Shown here: one piece after another, positions 1 through 7,202 of the stretch
How the letters are laid out: every line of letters starts with the position of its first letter
Position numbering within the stretch: the first letter of the stretch is position 1
NCBI GenBank assembly: GCA_002424295.1
Contig: DIQY01000124.1
Coordinates: 415 to 11,741, forward strand
Direction: 5' to 3'
DNA: 11,327 nt
Source: Ruminococcaceae bacterium UBA5450
GTDB taxonomy: Bacteria > Bacillota > Clostridia > Oscillospirales > Acutalibacteraceae
Notes under the pieces: model-generated
The model's database searches: none
Told to the model about the DNA's origin: nothing
Seen by the model: only the letters and a program-made list of their open reading frames with translations
Made by a program: the position numbers and the translations under genes

Positions 1-889
1 TATCCGAAAAGAATATGCAGGGCGAACGGTTGTGACCATTTTCGGCGTTTTTATGATTGCAGTGACCTTTGCAATTGGAATTTTTCTTTCTGTAAAAGGA
101 ATGGGGACCTTTGTCCAATATCAGCATTCGGTCAGCGAGTTTCTCTTTTCCTCAAATTGGAGCCCGGCAGATGACTTTATAGGGGGCGGTCATGTCGGTG
201 CTGCAATTTTTATTGTCGGTTCACTTGCCACCTGTGGATTGGCGCTGGTAATTGCAGTTCCCTTTAGCTTAGTCTCTGCAATTTTTATTACGGAAATTGC
301 GCCGGGTTTTGGAAAGAAGTTTTTTCGGCCGGCTATTGAAATCTTTGTCGGAATTCCATCCGTTGTTTATGGATGGGTTGGACTTTCCATCTTAGTTCCA
401 ACAATTCGCACGGTTTTTCATCAGCCAATGGGATATGGTGTTCTTGCTTCTGCAATCGTTTTGGCAGTGATGATTTTTCCATCTATTACAACGGTGGCAG
501 CCGATGCGATTCAAAGCGTCCCGGACAGTTATCGGGAGGCAGCCTATGGAATGGGCTCCACACGCTGGCAGACCATTTATCGGATCGTTGTTCCCAATGC
601 ACGGTCTGGAATCCTCACTGGAATTATTCTTGGTCTTGCGCGTGCCTTTGGAGAAGCTCTTGCTGTTGCAATGGTGATCGGGCAAATGAAAGCTTTTCCA
701 AAATCCATTTTTTCGCCGACTTCGAACCTCACGGCAACAATCGCCTCCAATATGGGAGGCGCTGCCGAGGGTGGAGAATATAACACGGCACTCTGGACAA
801 TGGCACTGCTGCTTTTCCTGATCTCTTTGCTCTTTATTTTTCTGATTCATTTGATTTCAAGCAGAAAGGAGAAAATCAATGCACAATAA
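1..889 (+). CDS. pstC: Phosphate ABC transporter permease PstC (5' end outside window)
   Basis: One of the two membrane permeases of the high-affinity phosphate importer PstSCAB. It pairs with PstA to form the channel that receives phosphate from the binding protein PstS. The reading frame is open from base 2, so the GTG at 32 is probably internal: it has no Shine-Dalgarno site, and the residues before it (IRKEYAGRTV) fit the basic N-terminal segment ahead of the first membrane helix. About 295 residues are present, with roughly six hydrophobic segments. The EAA loop that contacts the ATPase is clear at bases 536-598 (EAAYGMGSTRWQ...), followed by the family-typical GLARAFGEALAVAMVIG. The last 11 bases overlap pstA. 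PstS, the rest of the N-terminus and the operon promoter must lie to the left. The family assignment is firm; only the true start is unseen. Confidence 0.95.
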   Translation, partial: IRKEYAGRTVVTIFGVFMIAVTFAIGIFLSVKGMGTFVQYQHSVSEFLFSSNWSPADDFIGGGHVGAAIFIVGSLATCGLALVIAVPFSLVSAIFITEIAPGFGKKFFRPAIEIFVGIPSVVYGWVGLSILVPTIRTVFHQPMGYGVLASAIVLAVMIFPSITTVAADAIQSVPDSYREAAYGMGSTRWQTIYRIVVPNARSGILTGIILGLARAFGEALAVAMVIGQMKAFPKSIFSPTSNLTATIASNMGGAAEGGEYNTALWTMALLLFLISLLFIFLIHLISSRKEKINAQ

Positions 890-1787
890 TCAAACACACA
901 CGTTGGATCATTTTAGCCGAAAATGCCGTGCAACAGATCGATTTATGACCGGGCTGTTTTATGTGGTAGCGGGTTTCTTTCTCCTTTTGCTGGCTGCTTT
1001 TTTACTGGATGTGCTGATCTCAGGCTTTTCAAATTTTGACAGCAGTTTTCTTTCTTTTACGGCAGAGGGAATCGGGAATCAATTTTTTAACACAGTCTAT
1101 CTGGTGTTTCTGTCTCTTTTAATCAGCGTTCCTATCGGTATATTTGCCGGGATTTATCTTGCGGAATATGCAAAGGATGGAAAGCTGACTCATTTTATTC
1201 GGATGTGTGTAGAGACGCTTTCTTCATTGCCCTCCATTGTCATTGGCCTTTTCGGATATCTCGTTTTTATTGTAATGACTCATCAGCACTGGAACCTTTT
1301 GGCGGGTGCTTTTTCGGTTTCTATCCTTTGCTTGCCGCTGATTACATCAACAACAGTGGATGCGTTTCAGGCACTGCCGGGAGAATATAAAAGCGGCTCT
1401 CTTGCAGTTGGCGCCACTCACTGGCAGTCAATTGTGCATATGCTTTTACCCGCTTGTGTTCCGCGCATTATGACCGGGATTATTTTAGCTGCCGGACGGG
1501 GATTCGGGGAAGCTGCCGCTTTGCTTTATACGGCGGGAATGAGCACGGATATCAACTGGAGTAACTGGAATCTGACTTCTCCCACCTGTCCGCTCAATCC
1601 TATGCGCCCCGGCGAAACGCTGGCTTTACAAATTTGGGCTTCGCGCACGGAGTCTATCGCTGCAAATGCAACACAAATTGCAAATTTCTGTTCGGCTGTA
1701 TTAATTCTGATGGTTCTTCTGTTTAGTTTGCTGGCACGAATCCTCAGTCGGAAAATTGATGAAAAAGCAACCGGCTCTTCCAAATAA
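879..1787 (+). CDS. pstA: Phosphate ABC transporter permease PstA
   Basis: Second permease of the phosphate importer, 302 residues, about six transmembrane segments (first at residues 24-47). The start ATG is supported by AAAGGAG at 865-871, seven bases upstream, and overlaps the end of pstC by 11 bases, which suggests translational coupling. The sequence around residues 169-191 (EYKSGSLAVGATHWQSIV) is the ATPase-coupling EAA loop. Its usual Glu-Ala-Ala core is degenerate here (KSGS), while the downstream G-A-T-HW part and the TGIILAAGRGFGEAAALLYTAG region are conserved. The N-terminus is a short charged cytoplasmic tail of about 22 residues. With PstC it forms the heterodimeric channel energised by PstB. 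Family identity is secure from order and motifs. Confidence 0.95.
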   Translation: MHNNQTHTLDHFSRKCRATDRFMTGLFYVVAGFFLLLLAAFLLDVLISGFSNFDSSFLSFTAEGIGNQFFNTVYLVFLSLLISVPIGIFAGIYLAEYAKDGKLTHFIRMCVETLSSLPSIVIGLFGYLVFIVMTHQHWNLLAGAFSVSILCLPLITSTTVDAFQALPGEYKSGSLAVGATHWQSIVHMLLPACVPRIMTGIILAAGRGFGEAAALLYTAGMSTDINWSNWNLTSPTCPLNPMRPGETLALQIWASRTESIAANATQIANFCSAVLILMVLLFSLLARILSRKIDEKATGSSK

Positions 1788-1799
1788 AGGAGAAATAAA

Positions 1800-2699
1800 A
1801 TGATGGAGAATATCATAAATCAAGCACCTGCTTTGGTCGATTTAGTAGACGAAAGGCAGGAGACATGGCAGTTAAAAGAAACAGCCGATACCAATCCCCA
1901 TGAGACAGTTTATGGAAACCTTTGCGGAATTGAAAATATCAAGGTGGGAATCCATGACCTAAATCTCTATTATGAAAGTGCAAAAGAGTCTTTTCAAGCA
2001 CTCAAAAATGTGAATATGGACATTGCGGCCAACAAAATAACGGCGTTTATCGGGCCTTCCGGCTGCGGAAAATCAACTTGTTTAAAAACGCTCAACCGAA
2101 TGAACGATCTGGTGTCAGGCTGCAGAATTACAGGGGAAGTTACGATCGACGGAGAAGATATCTACGATTCCAGAACGGATGTCACTCTTTTAAGGAAACG
2201 TGCAGGAATGGTATTTCAAAAAGCAAATCCGTTTCCGATGTCGATCTATGACAACATTGCTTATGGGCCGCGGATTCATGGAGTCAAGCAAAAGCAAAAA
2301 CTGGATGAAATTGTGGAGACCAGTTTAAAACAGGCTGCTTTGTGGGACGAAGTAAAAGATCGCTTAAAAAAGAGTGCATTGGGAATGTCAGGTGGGCAGC
2401 AGCAGCGGCTCTGTATTGCCCGCGCACTGGCAGTGGAGCCGGATATCCTTTTAATGGATGAACCTACCAGCGCTCTGGACCCGATTTCGACTTTAAAAAT
2501 TGAAGATTTGATGGGCGATCTGCGCAAAAAATATACCGTGATTATCGTTACTCACAATATGCAGCAGGCAGGGCGAATTGCCGATAATACCGCTTTCTTT
2601 TTGCTGGGAGAGATTGTTGAGTATTCCAATACAATGGATATGTTTAATAATCCTTTGGACGAACGCACAGAGCGCTATATTACAGGAAGATTTGGCTGA
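1800..2699 (+). CDS. pstB: Phosphate ABC transporter ATP-binding protein PstB
   Basis: Cytoplasmic ATPase of the phosphate importer. All ABC motifs are visible: Walker A GPSGCGKST (85-93), Q-loop Q140, signature MSGGQQQR (196-203), Walker B ILLMDE with D220 and E221, D-loop SALDP, and switch His252. The stretch NPFPMSIYDNIAYGPRIHG (143-161) is characteristic of PstB rather than other ABC ATPases. At 299 residues it exceeds the usual roughly 250, because about 48 residues of unrecognised acidic, helix-poor sequence precede the ATPase core (which starts near residue 49). The start at 1800 has AAGGAG at 1787-1792 and overlaps no other gene; no in-frame start with a Shine-Dalgarno site lies nearer the core, so the extension is probably translated. 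A second ATG directly follows (1803). The gap after pstA is 12 bases. Confidence 0.96.
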   Translation: MMENIINQAPALVDLVDERQETWQLKETADTNPHETVYGNLCGIENIKVGIHDLNLYYESAKESFQALKNVNMDIAANKITAFIGPSGCGKSTCLKTLNRMNDLVSGCRITGEVTIDGEDIYDSRTDVTLLRKRAGMVFQKANPFPMSIYDNIAYGPRIHGVKQKQKLDEIVETSLKQAALWDEVKDRLKKSALGMSGGQQQRLCIARALAVEPDILLMDEPTSALDPISTLKIEDLMGDLRKKYTVIIVTHNMQQAGRIADNTAFFLLGEIVEYSNTMDMFNNPLDERTERYITGRFG

Positions 2700-2703
2700 C
2701 TTT

Positions 2704-2735
2704 TTGCTCGCGTTTTTATAAAAATATGGTATGAT
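2704..2735 (+). promoter_or_regulatory. Candidate extended -10 promoter for phoU-phoB-phoR
   Basis: The 54-base gap between pstB and phoU holds TATGAT at 2730-2735 with TG at 2727-2728 one base upstream, i.e. the TGnTATAAT extended -10 form. The nearest -35-like hexamer, TTGCTC at 2704-2709, is 20 bases away, longer than ideal, so recognition would rest mostly on the extended -10. No terminator hairpin is visible after pstB, so read-through from pst is also likely. Confidence 0.45.
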
Positions 2736-2753
2736 ACAAAAGGAGACCGAATT

Positions 2754-3434
2754 ATGCCAAGAAAATATTTCGATCAGGAACTAAAAAAGCTTAACGAACA
2801 AATGATACAGATGGCTCTTATGATCAGCGACCAAATCGAAAAGACGATCCGGGTGCTGAAAACAGATGATCGGGAGTTGGCCCAGCAGGTCGTTTTGGGA
2901 GATCGGGAAATTGACTCTTTGGAGCAGGAAAACGAAAAGTTTTGTATGAATCTGCTTGCAATGCAGCAGCCTTTAGCTCATGATCTGCGGGAGATTGCTG
3001 CCTGCCTCAAAATTTTGACCGATATGGAACGCGAGGCCGACCAATGCGCCGATATCTGCGAGATCTTAGAGACGGGAACGCTTGACCCTAACAGCTTGCT
3101 CATCAATAATGTAGTGCAGATGATGGAACTTGCACAGTCTATGTTCAGAAGAGCAATGAATGTCTTTTTAAGCGGGGATATAGAAGAAGCAAAGGCAGTC
3201 TGTAAAGAAGATGATGAGGTTGACGCTGCATTTGGAAAACTGGTTCTGGAAATTTGCACTTCTATTTCTAAAAATCCGGAACAGGTGATGAAAGAGGTTG
3301 ACCTGCTTTTTATTATTAAATATATTGAACGTATGGGAGACCACGCTACCAATATTGCAGAATGGGTTATCTATCGGGGAACAGGGGAGCATCCGGACCT
3401 CAATGGAGAGGAGGATCTTCCTGACAAAAAATAA
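2754..3434 (+). CDS. phoU: Phosphate signalling complex protein PhoU
   Basis: Cytoplasmic negative regulator that connects the Pst transporter to the PhoR kinase and helps limit phosphate uptake. 226 residues, the usual length, almost entirely helical, forming two related three-helix bundles. The two metal-binding E/D motifs of the family are visible: MEREADQCADICE (91-103; E92, E94, D97) and YIERMGDHATNIAE (190-203; E192, D196, N200). The start ATG has AAAAGGAG at 2738-2744 nine bases upstream and lies just downstream of an extended -10 promoter candidate. The response regulator gene begins 11 bases after the stop. The C-terminal 18 residues are acidic and probably disordered. Placement directly between pstB and the two-component pair fits the known role. 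Confidence 0.95.
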   Translation: MPRKYFDQELKKLNEQMIQMALMISDQIEKTIRVLKTDDRELAQQVVLGDREIDSLEQENEKFCMNLLAMQQPLAHDLREIAACLKILTDMEREADQCADICEILETGTLDPNSLLINNVVQMMELAQSMFRRAMNVFLSGDIEEAKAVCKEDDEVDAAFGKLVLEICTSISKNPEQVMKEVDLLFIIKYIERMGDHATNIAEWVIYRGTGEHPDLNGEEDLPDKK

Positions 3435-3445
3435 CGGAGGAAGTT

Positions 3446-4144
3446 ATGGCACTTATTTATGTTGTCGACGATGAGATGAATATTCGAAAATTAGTGGCTT
3501 TTGGATTAAGAGACGCAGGATTTGAGACTGCGGAATTTTCGGATGGAGAAAGCCTTCTAAAAGGAATGAACCGAAAAAAGCCGGACGCGATTATTCTTGA
3601 CTGGATGATGCCGGGCATGGATGGATTAGAGGTATGTCGGCGGCTTAGGGAAGAAAAAGCATGGAGAAAAATTCCCGTTTTAATGCTGACTGCTAAGGGA
3701 GAAGAAATCGACAAGGTAGTTGGACTGGAAATGGGTGCCGATGATTATGTGACAAAACCGTTTGGAATCAAAGAGCTCTGTGCAAGAGTGCGGGCAATTC
3801 TCAGGAGAGTAAATGACTCCAAAGAAAACGAAGAAGAAGTTTTGGAAGAAGGCGGCCTTTCAGTCGATATTTCGCGTCATACGGTTAAAAAAAATGGAAC
3901 AGTGATTGAACTGACTGCAAAGGAATTTGACCTTCTCTGTATTTTAATGCAGAACACTGGAAAAGTGCTTACCCGAGAGATACTGCTTGATAAAGTCTGG
4001 GGCGTGGAATATTACGGGGATACCCGCACGGTCGATGTTCATATGCGCTACTTGAGACAGAAAATCGAAGAGAATCCGGATTGCCCCCGATATTTAATTA
4101 CGGTGCGCGGGGTCGGATATAAATTTGTCGGAGATCACTTATGA
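3446..4144 (+). CDS. phoB: OmpR/PhoB-family phosphate response regulator
   Basis: DNA-binding response regulator, 232 residues, called PhoB in proteobacteria and PhoP in Bacillus. The receiver domain (residues 1-120) carries the acidic pair D8/D9, phosphoacceptor D52 in ILDWMMPGMDG, T82 and K104 in the conserved TKPF. The C-terminal winged-helix domain (about 133-230) shows LTAKEFDLLCIL, the TREILLDKVWG turn, the recognition helix region RTVDVHMRYLRQKIE and the terminal YLITVRGVGYKF wing. GGAGG lies just before the ATG. The stop overlaps the kinase start by four bases (ATGA), so the two are almost certainly co-translated. It presumably activates pst when phosphate is scarce; its binding sites near pstS would lie outside the window. 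The symbol rests on gene context rather than on a specificity-determining residue. Confidence 0.93.
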   Translation: MALIYVVDDEMNIRKLVAFGLRDAGFETAEFSDGESLLKGMNRKKPDAIILDWMMPGMDGLEVCRRLREEKAWRKIPVLMLTAKGEEIDKVVGLEMGADDYVTKPFGIKELCARVRAILRRVNDSKENEEEVLEEGGLSVDISRHTVKKNGTVIELTAKEFDLLCILMQNTGKVLTREILLDKVWGVEYYGDTRTVDVHMRYLRQKIEENPDCPRYLITVRGVGYKFVGDHL

Positions 4145-5859
4145 AGAAAAAACTGATTCTTTTAAATAGTATCGCAGTTATTTTAGCATTTTCTGCGGCG
4201 TTTCTGTTCTCTGCTTTTCAAGTGCAACAGCGCTATCACGAAATGTTTGCGCAGAGGGTTTCAACGGCGCTTTCTGTTTTGTCTGCCGAAGAGGATAAAA
4301 TTTTGCAGGACCCACAGGAAATTGCACAGGAAGTTGGAAAACAGCTCAGTGAAAATGGGGACGAGATGCGCATCAGTATTATCTCTTCTGACGGAGAAGT
4401 GCTGGGGGATAGTACGCAAAAAGAAATTTCAGAAAATCACGCGAATCGTCCGGAAGTAAAAGCCGCAAAAGAATTTGGACGCGGAACAGATACTCGCATG
4501 AGCGCTACCGTTCATCAAAGCTATTATTATGAAGGAATTTCTTTAGAAAACGGCATTATTTTAAGAGCAGCTCTGCCGACCACTCAAATCGATCAGGAAA
4601 TTTTGGGGCTCTGGAAAACAGCAGCATTCAGTATCGCACTGGGAGTTCTGTTGGTCCTGTTTATTACGGGAGCGATGGTCTCCCGTGCAACGCGTCCCTT
4701 GCAGGAACTGACAAAGGCTGCTGGAAACATTTCCAAGGGGGATTATTCCAGCCGTGTTAAGGTGACCGAAAAAGACGAAGTAGGGGATTTGGCAAGTTCT
4801 TTTAACAAAATGGCCGAAAGTACCCAGCAGGCGATGGAAGCGCAGCGGCATAACCAAAATCAGCTGGAGGGCCTTTTGGATAGCATGGACAGCGGAGTCT
4901 TGGCGATTGATCAAGAAGACAGGGTACAGTTTTTAAATGAACGTGCCAGAGAGCTGGTTGGAATTCCACATCTTGCAGTTGGCGGACAGATGGAAGGCAG
5001 TCTTCTCCTAGCTCATATTGGGCATTTGATGCACCGCGCAATGGAAAGCGGAGAAGCAGTTCGTCAGGAACTGAGCGGGCAGAAAGAAGAGCAGAAGCTG
5101 ACCGTTTATGCTGTTCGCGTTGATGATGGACATACAGCTTTAGCGGTGATTTCCGATGTTACCAGAATGAAACAGCTGGAGCAGCTGCGTACCGAATTCG
5201 TTTCGAATGTTACCCATGAACTAAAAACACCGCTGACTGCAATCAGGGGGAGTATTGAGCTTTTAAAGAGCGCTGACCGGGATGAAGAAACCCGCGCTTA
5301 CTTTTATGATGTGCTTGATATGGAGACGCAGCGGCTGCAGCATCTGATCGACGATATGCTGGCACTTTCCCAAATTGAAAATGCAAAAGAAGATCCTTCT
5401 GCAAAAATGTGTTCTGTAGAACAAGCGGTAAAAGAAGTGGTGGAACGCCTTTCGGAGACGGCTAAGCAGAATGAGGTGCAGCTCAGCTATCATGTTGATC
5501 CCAAAGCGATTGTGCGCTTTTCTCCCACAAGGCTTCAACAGATGATTTCTAATCTGGTCGAGAATGCAATTAAATATAACCGCAAGGGTGGAACGGTCAG
5601 CGTTGAGGGCCTTTTGAGGCGAAATATGGTTGTGATCAATGTAAAGGATACCGGGATTGGAATTGCACCGGAACATATTGGACGTTTGTTTGAACGGTTT
5701 TATCGGGTAGATGCTTCTCGTTCCCGAGAAATCGGCGGTACTGGATTGGGACTCTCGATTGTCAAACATCTAGCGGTTTTATATGGCGGTACGGTTAGTG
5801 TAGAGAGTATGCCGGAAAAAGGCAGCACCTTTACGGTGACGCTTCCCATTGCAAAGTAG
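4141..5859 (+). CDS. phoR: PhoR-type membrane sensor histidine kinase
   Basis: Sensor kinase partner of the preceding regulator, 572 residues. Visible in order: transmembrane helix 1 (about 5-25); an extracytoplasmic sensor region of about 130 residues (27-155); transmembrane helix 2 (158-180); HAMP linker (181-233, with TRPLQELTKAAGNISKGDY); a PAS-like domain (about 240-343, LLDSMDSGVLAIDQEDRVQFLN); the dimerisation/phosphoacceptor domain with His359 in NVTHELKTPLTAIRG; and the ATPase domain with N-box NLVENAIKYN (471-480), G1 DTGIGI (503-508), F-box FERFYRVD and G2 GGTGLGL (532-538). This architecture matches Gram-positive PhoR. The four-base ATGA overlap couples it to phoB. In the family, PhoU and the Pst transporter, rather than free phosphate, control signalling, often through the PAS region. 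All catalytic motifs are intact. Confidence 0.94.
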   Translation: MKKKLILLNSIAVILAFSAAFLFSAFQVQQRYHEMFAQRVSTALSVLSAEEDKILQDPQEIAQEVGKQLSENGDEMRISIISSDGEVLGDSTQKEISENHANRPEVKAAKEFGRGTDTRMSATVHQSYYYEGISLENGIILRAALPTTQIDQEILGLWKTAAFSIALGVLLVLFITGAMVSRATRPLQELTKAAGNISKGDYSSRVKVTEKDEVGDLASSFNKMAESTQQAMEAQRHNQNQLEGLLDSMDSGVLAIDQEDRVQFLNERARELVGIPHLAVGGQMEGSLLLAHIGHLMHRAMESGEAVRQELSGQKEEQKLTVYAVRVDDGHTALAVISDVTRMKQLEQLRTEFVSNVTHELKTPLTAIRGSIELLKSADRDEETRAYFYDVLDMETQRLQHLIDDMLALSQIENAKEDPSAKMCSVEQAVKEVVERLSETAKQNEVQLSYHVDPKAIVRFSPTRLQQMISNLVENAIKYNRKGGTVSVEGLLRRNMVVINVKDTGIGIAPEHIGRLFERFYRVDASRSREIGGTGLGLSIVKHLAVLYGGTVSVESMPEKGSTFTVTLPIAK

Positions 5860-5923
5860 CTTTCGTTTCATTAAAAGTACATTTGGAATATTTCGCCTTT
5901 TAATCCTTCCTTTTTTTAGAAAA

Positions 5924-5934
5924 TATGATACAAT
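5924..5934 (+). promoter_or_regulatory. Weak promoter-like -10 region ahead of the DUF3048 gene
   Basis: The 109-base gap between the phoR stop and the DUF3048 ATG is AT-rich and contains overlapping -10-like hexamers, TATGAT (5924-5929) and TACAAT (5929-5934). The ten bases TATGATACAA also occur in the phoU promoter candidate (2730-2739). No convincing -35 lies 16-18 bases upstream and no TG extension is present. No terminator follows phoR, so read-through is equally possible. Confidence 0.3.
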
Positions 5935-5968
5935 ATTTTTAAAATGTTTCTTAGGGAAGGAGATTTTT

Positions 5969-7057
5969 ATGAAAAAGTCTAAAACTTTGGCCTTAGTGAT
6001 GGCTACAGTTTTGCTAATGGCTGGCTGTGGACAGACTGCTCCGGTCTCCTCTGCTCCGGAAGCGCCGGCTTCCTCTGCGTCTGTTTCTTCGCAGTCTCAA
6101 AACGAAGGAAATCCCAAAAATATGAATCTTTTAACAGGGTTGGGTACTTTAACTGATGGAGCGGTCGGAAAACGTCCCGTGGCGGTCATGGTGAATAACC
6201 TGGTGGATTCTTTGCCGCAGTATGGAGTTTCTGATGCCAATGTAATTTTTGAGATTCCGGTGGAGGATAATATTACTCGTCTGATGGCAATGTATGGTGA
6301 TTATACAAAAGTGCCAAAAATTTGTTCTTTGCGCAGCTGCCGATACTATTATCCAATTCTTGCGGTCGGCTTTGATGCATTTTATGTGCATTGGGGGCAG
6401 GATCCTGGAATGGCACAGCAGGTATTGAATACATTGGATATTGACCATCTCAATGGCACAGAAAATACTTACGGGCTTTATGGACGAGATCAGGCTCGCT
6501 TAAATAGCGGGATGAGCTTGGAACATACAGGCTATTTTGATGGGACCGGACTTGCTGCCGCTTTAAAACAAAATGGTGCACGTACGGATTTGAAGTCGGA
6601 AAAAACCGGCCCGGCTTTTTCATTCCAGTCAGGGACGAATTTAATAAAGCCTGATGGCAATGCTTGTACAAAGGTGAATGTACAGTTTGGTCAAGGGGAT
6701 TATTTTAGCACCTTTACTTATGATTTAAAGACTGGAACTTATCTAAAACAGCATAATGGAAAACCACATGTCGATGGAGTTACCGGTACACAGTTAAGCT
6801 TTACAAATGTGATTGTTTTGGAGACAGACATTTCACAGATGGACAGTACTGGCCACAAAAGTGTAAACTGGAAGGGTGGCAAGGGAACCTGTAAAGGATA
6901 TTATCTCTCTGACGGAGTGGTACAGTCGATTACATGGGAGAAAACCGGAGAGTATGATTATCTTAAGTTTTATGACAACAGTGGGAAAGAACTAAAACTA
7001 AACCGTGGAAAAACTTATATTGCGCTCAATTATCCGGGCTATGTTACTTGTTCCTAA
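5969..7057 (+). CDS. DUF3048 (YerB-like) lipoprotein
   Basis: Predicted 362-residue surface lipoprotein. The N-terminus is a lipoprotein signal peptide (MKKSKTLALVMATVLL) with lipobox LMAGC and lipidated Cys20, followed by a Ser/Ala/Pro-rich linker to about residue 50. The DUF3048 N-terminal domain follows, with KRPVAVMVNN (68-77), the IFEIPVEDNITRLMAMYGD block (93-111), CSLRSCRYYYPILA and a YVHWG motif (139-143). A C-terminal DUF3048 domain ends near residue 360. I chose the ATG at 5969 over an upstream in-frame start at 5849 because it has AGGGAAGGAG at 5953-5962 and begins a proper signal peptide, whereas the longer form would overlap phoR and place about 40 unrelated residues ahead of it. 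The biochemical role of the family is not established as far as I know; the best-known member is Bacillus YerB. Its position after phoR is suggestive of, but does not prove, phosphate-linked expression. Confidence 0.88.
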   Translation: MKKSKTLALVMATVLLMAGCGQTAPVSSAPEAPASSASVSSQSQNEGNPKNMNLLTGLGTLTDGAVGKRPVAVMVNNLVDSLPQYGVSDANVIFEIPVEDNITRLMAMYGDYTKVPKICSLRSCRYYYPILAVGFDAFYVHWGQDPGMAQQVLNTLDIDHLNGTENTYGLYGRDQARLNSGMSLEHTGYFDGTGLAAALKQNGARTDLKSEKTGPAFSFQSGTNLIKPDGNACTKVNVQFGQGDYFSTFTYDLKTGTYLKQHNGKPHVDGVTGTQLSFTNVIVLETDISQMDSTGHKSVNWKGGKGTCKGYYLSDGVVQSITWEKTGEYDYLKFYDNSGKELKLNRGKTYIALNYPGYVTCS

Positions 7058-7073
7058 AAAATAAAAAATTAGT

Positions 7074-7121
7074 AAGACCCGCCGAGGGACAGAGAAATCT
7101 GTACTTCGACGGGTCTTTTTT
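7074..7121 (+). terminator. Rho-independent terminator after the DUF3048 gene
   Basis: Arms AAGACCCGCCGA (7074-7085) and TCGACGGGTCTT (7106-7117) pair with one mismatch. Inside them a second stem, ACAGA/TCTGT, closes a GAAA tetraloop, so the whole element folds as one long hairpin. A run of T follows immediately (to 7121). It ends the phosphate/DUF3048 block and separates it from the phage-type cassette. Confidence 0.9.
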
Positions 7122-7202
7122 ATTGCAATTTTTTCTTTTTTGCCCCAAAAGGCGAATTTAAAGCGCTTTTTTTCGGAGGAGTGAAAGGAGTGGTGCAGCC
7201 AC

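Noticed and set aside
32..40. GTG at 32 as the start of pstC
   Set aside because: The frame is open upstream to the window edge, the preceding codons fit the family N-terminus, and there is no Shine-Dalgarno site before it.
392..850. Minus-strand open frames across pstC, phoR (4561-4914, 5263-5769) and the lysin region (9289-9864)
   Set aside because: They lie opposite well-supported genes, have no ribosome-binding site or recognisable domains, and their composition is that of antisense shadows.
5860..5923. Pho box upstream of the DUF3048 gene
   Set aside because: Short TTCATT and TACATT-like stretches are present, but they do not form the regularly spaced direct repeats expected of a PhoB/PhoP site.
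5849..5968. Longer form of the DUF3048 protein starting inside phoR
   Set aside because: It adds about 40 residues ahead of a clean lipoprotein signal peptide and overlaps phoR; the ATG at 5969 has a good ribosome-binding site.
7074..7202. Phage attachment site near the left edge of the cassette
   Set aside because: I found no direct repeat of the 7060-7200 sequence near the right edge (10198-10306), and there is no tRNA gene or integrase.
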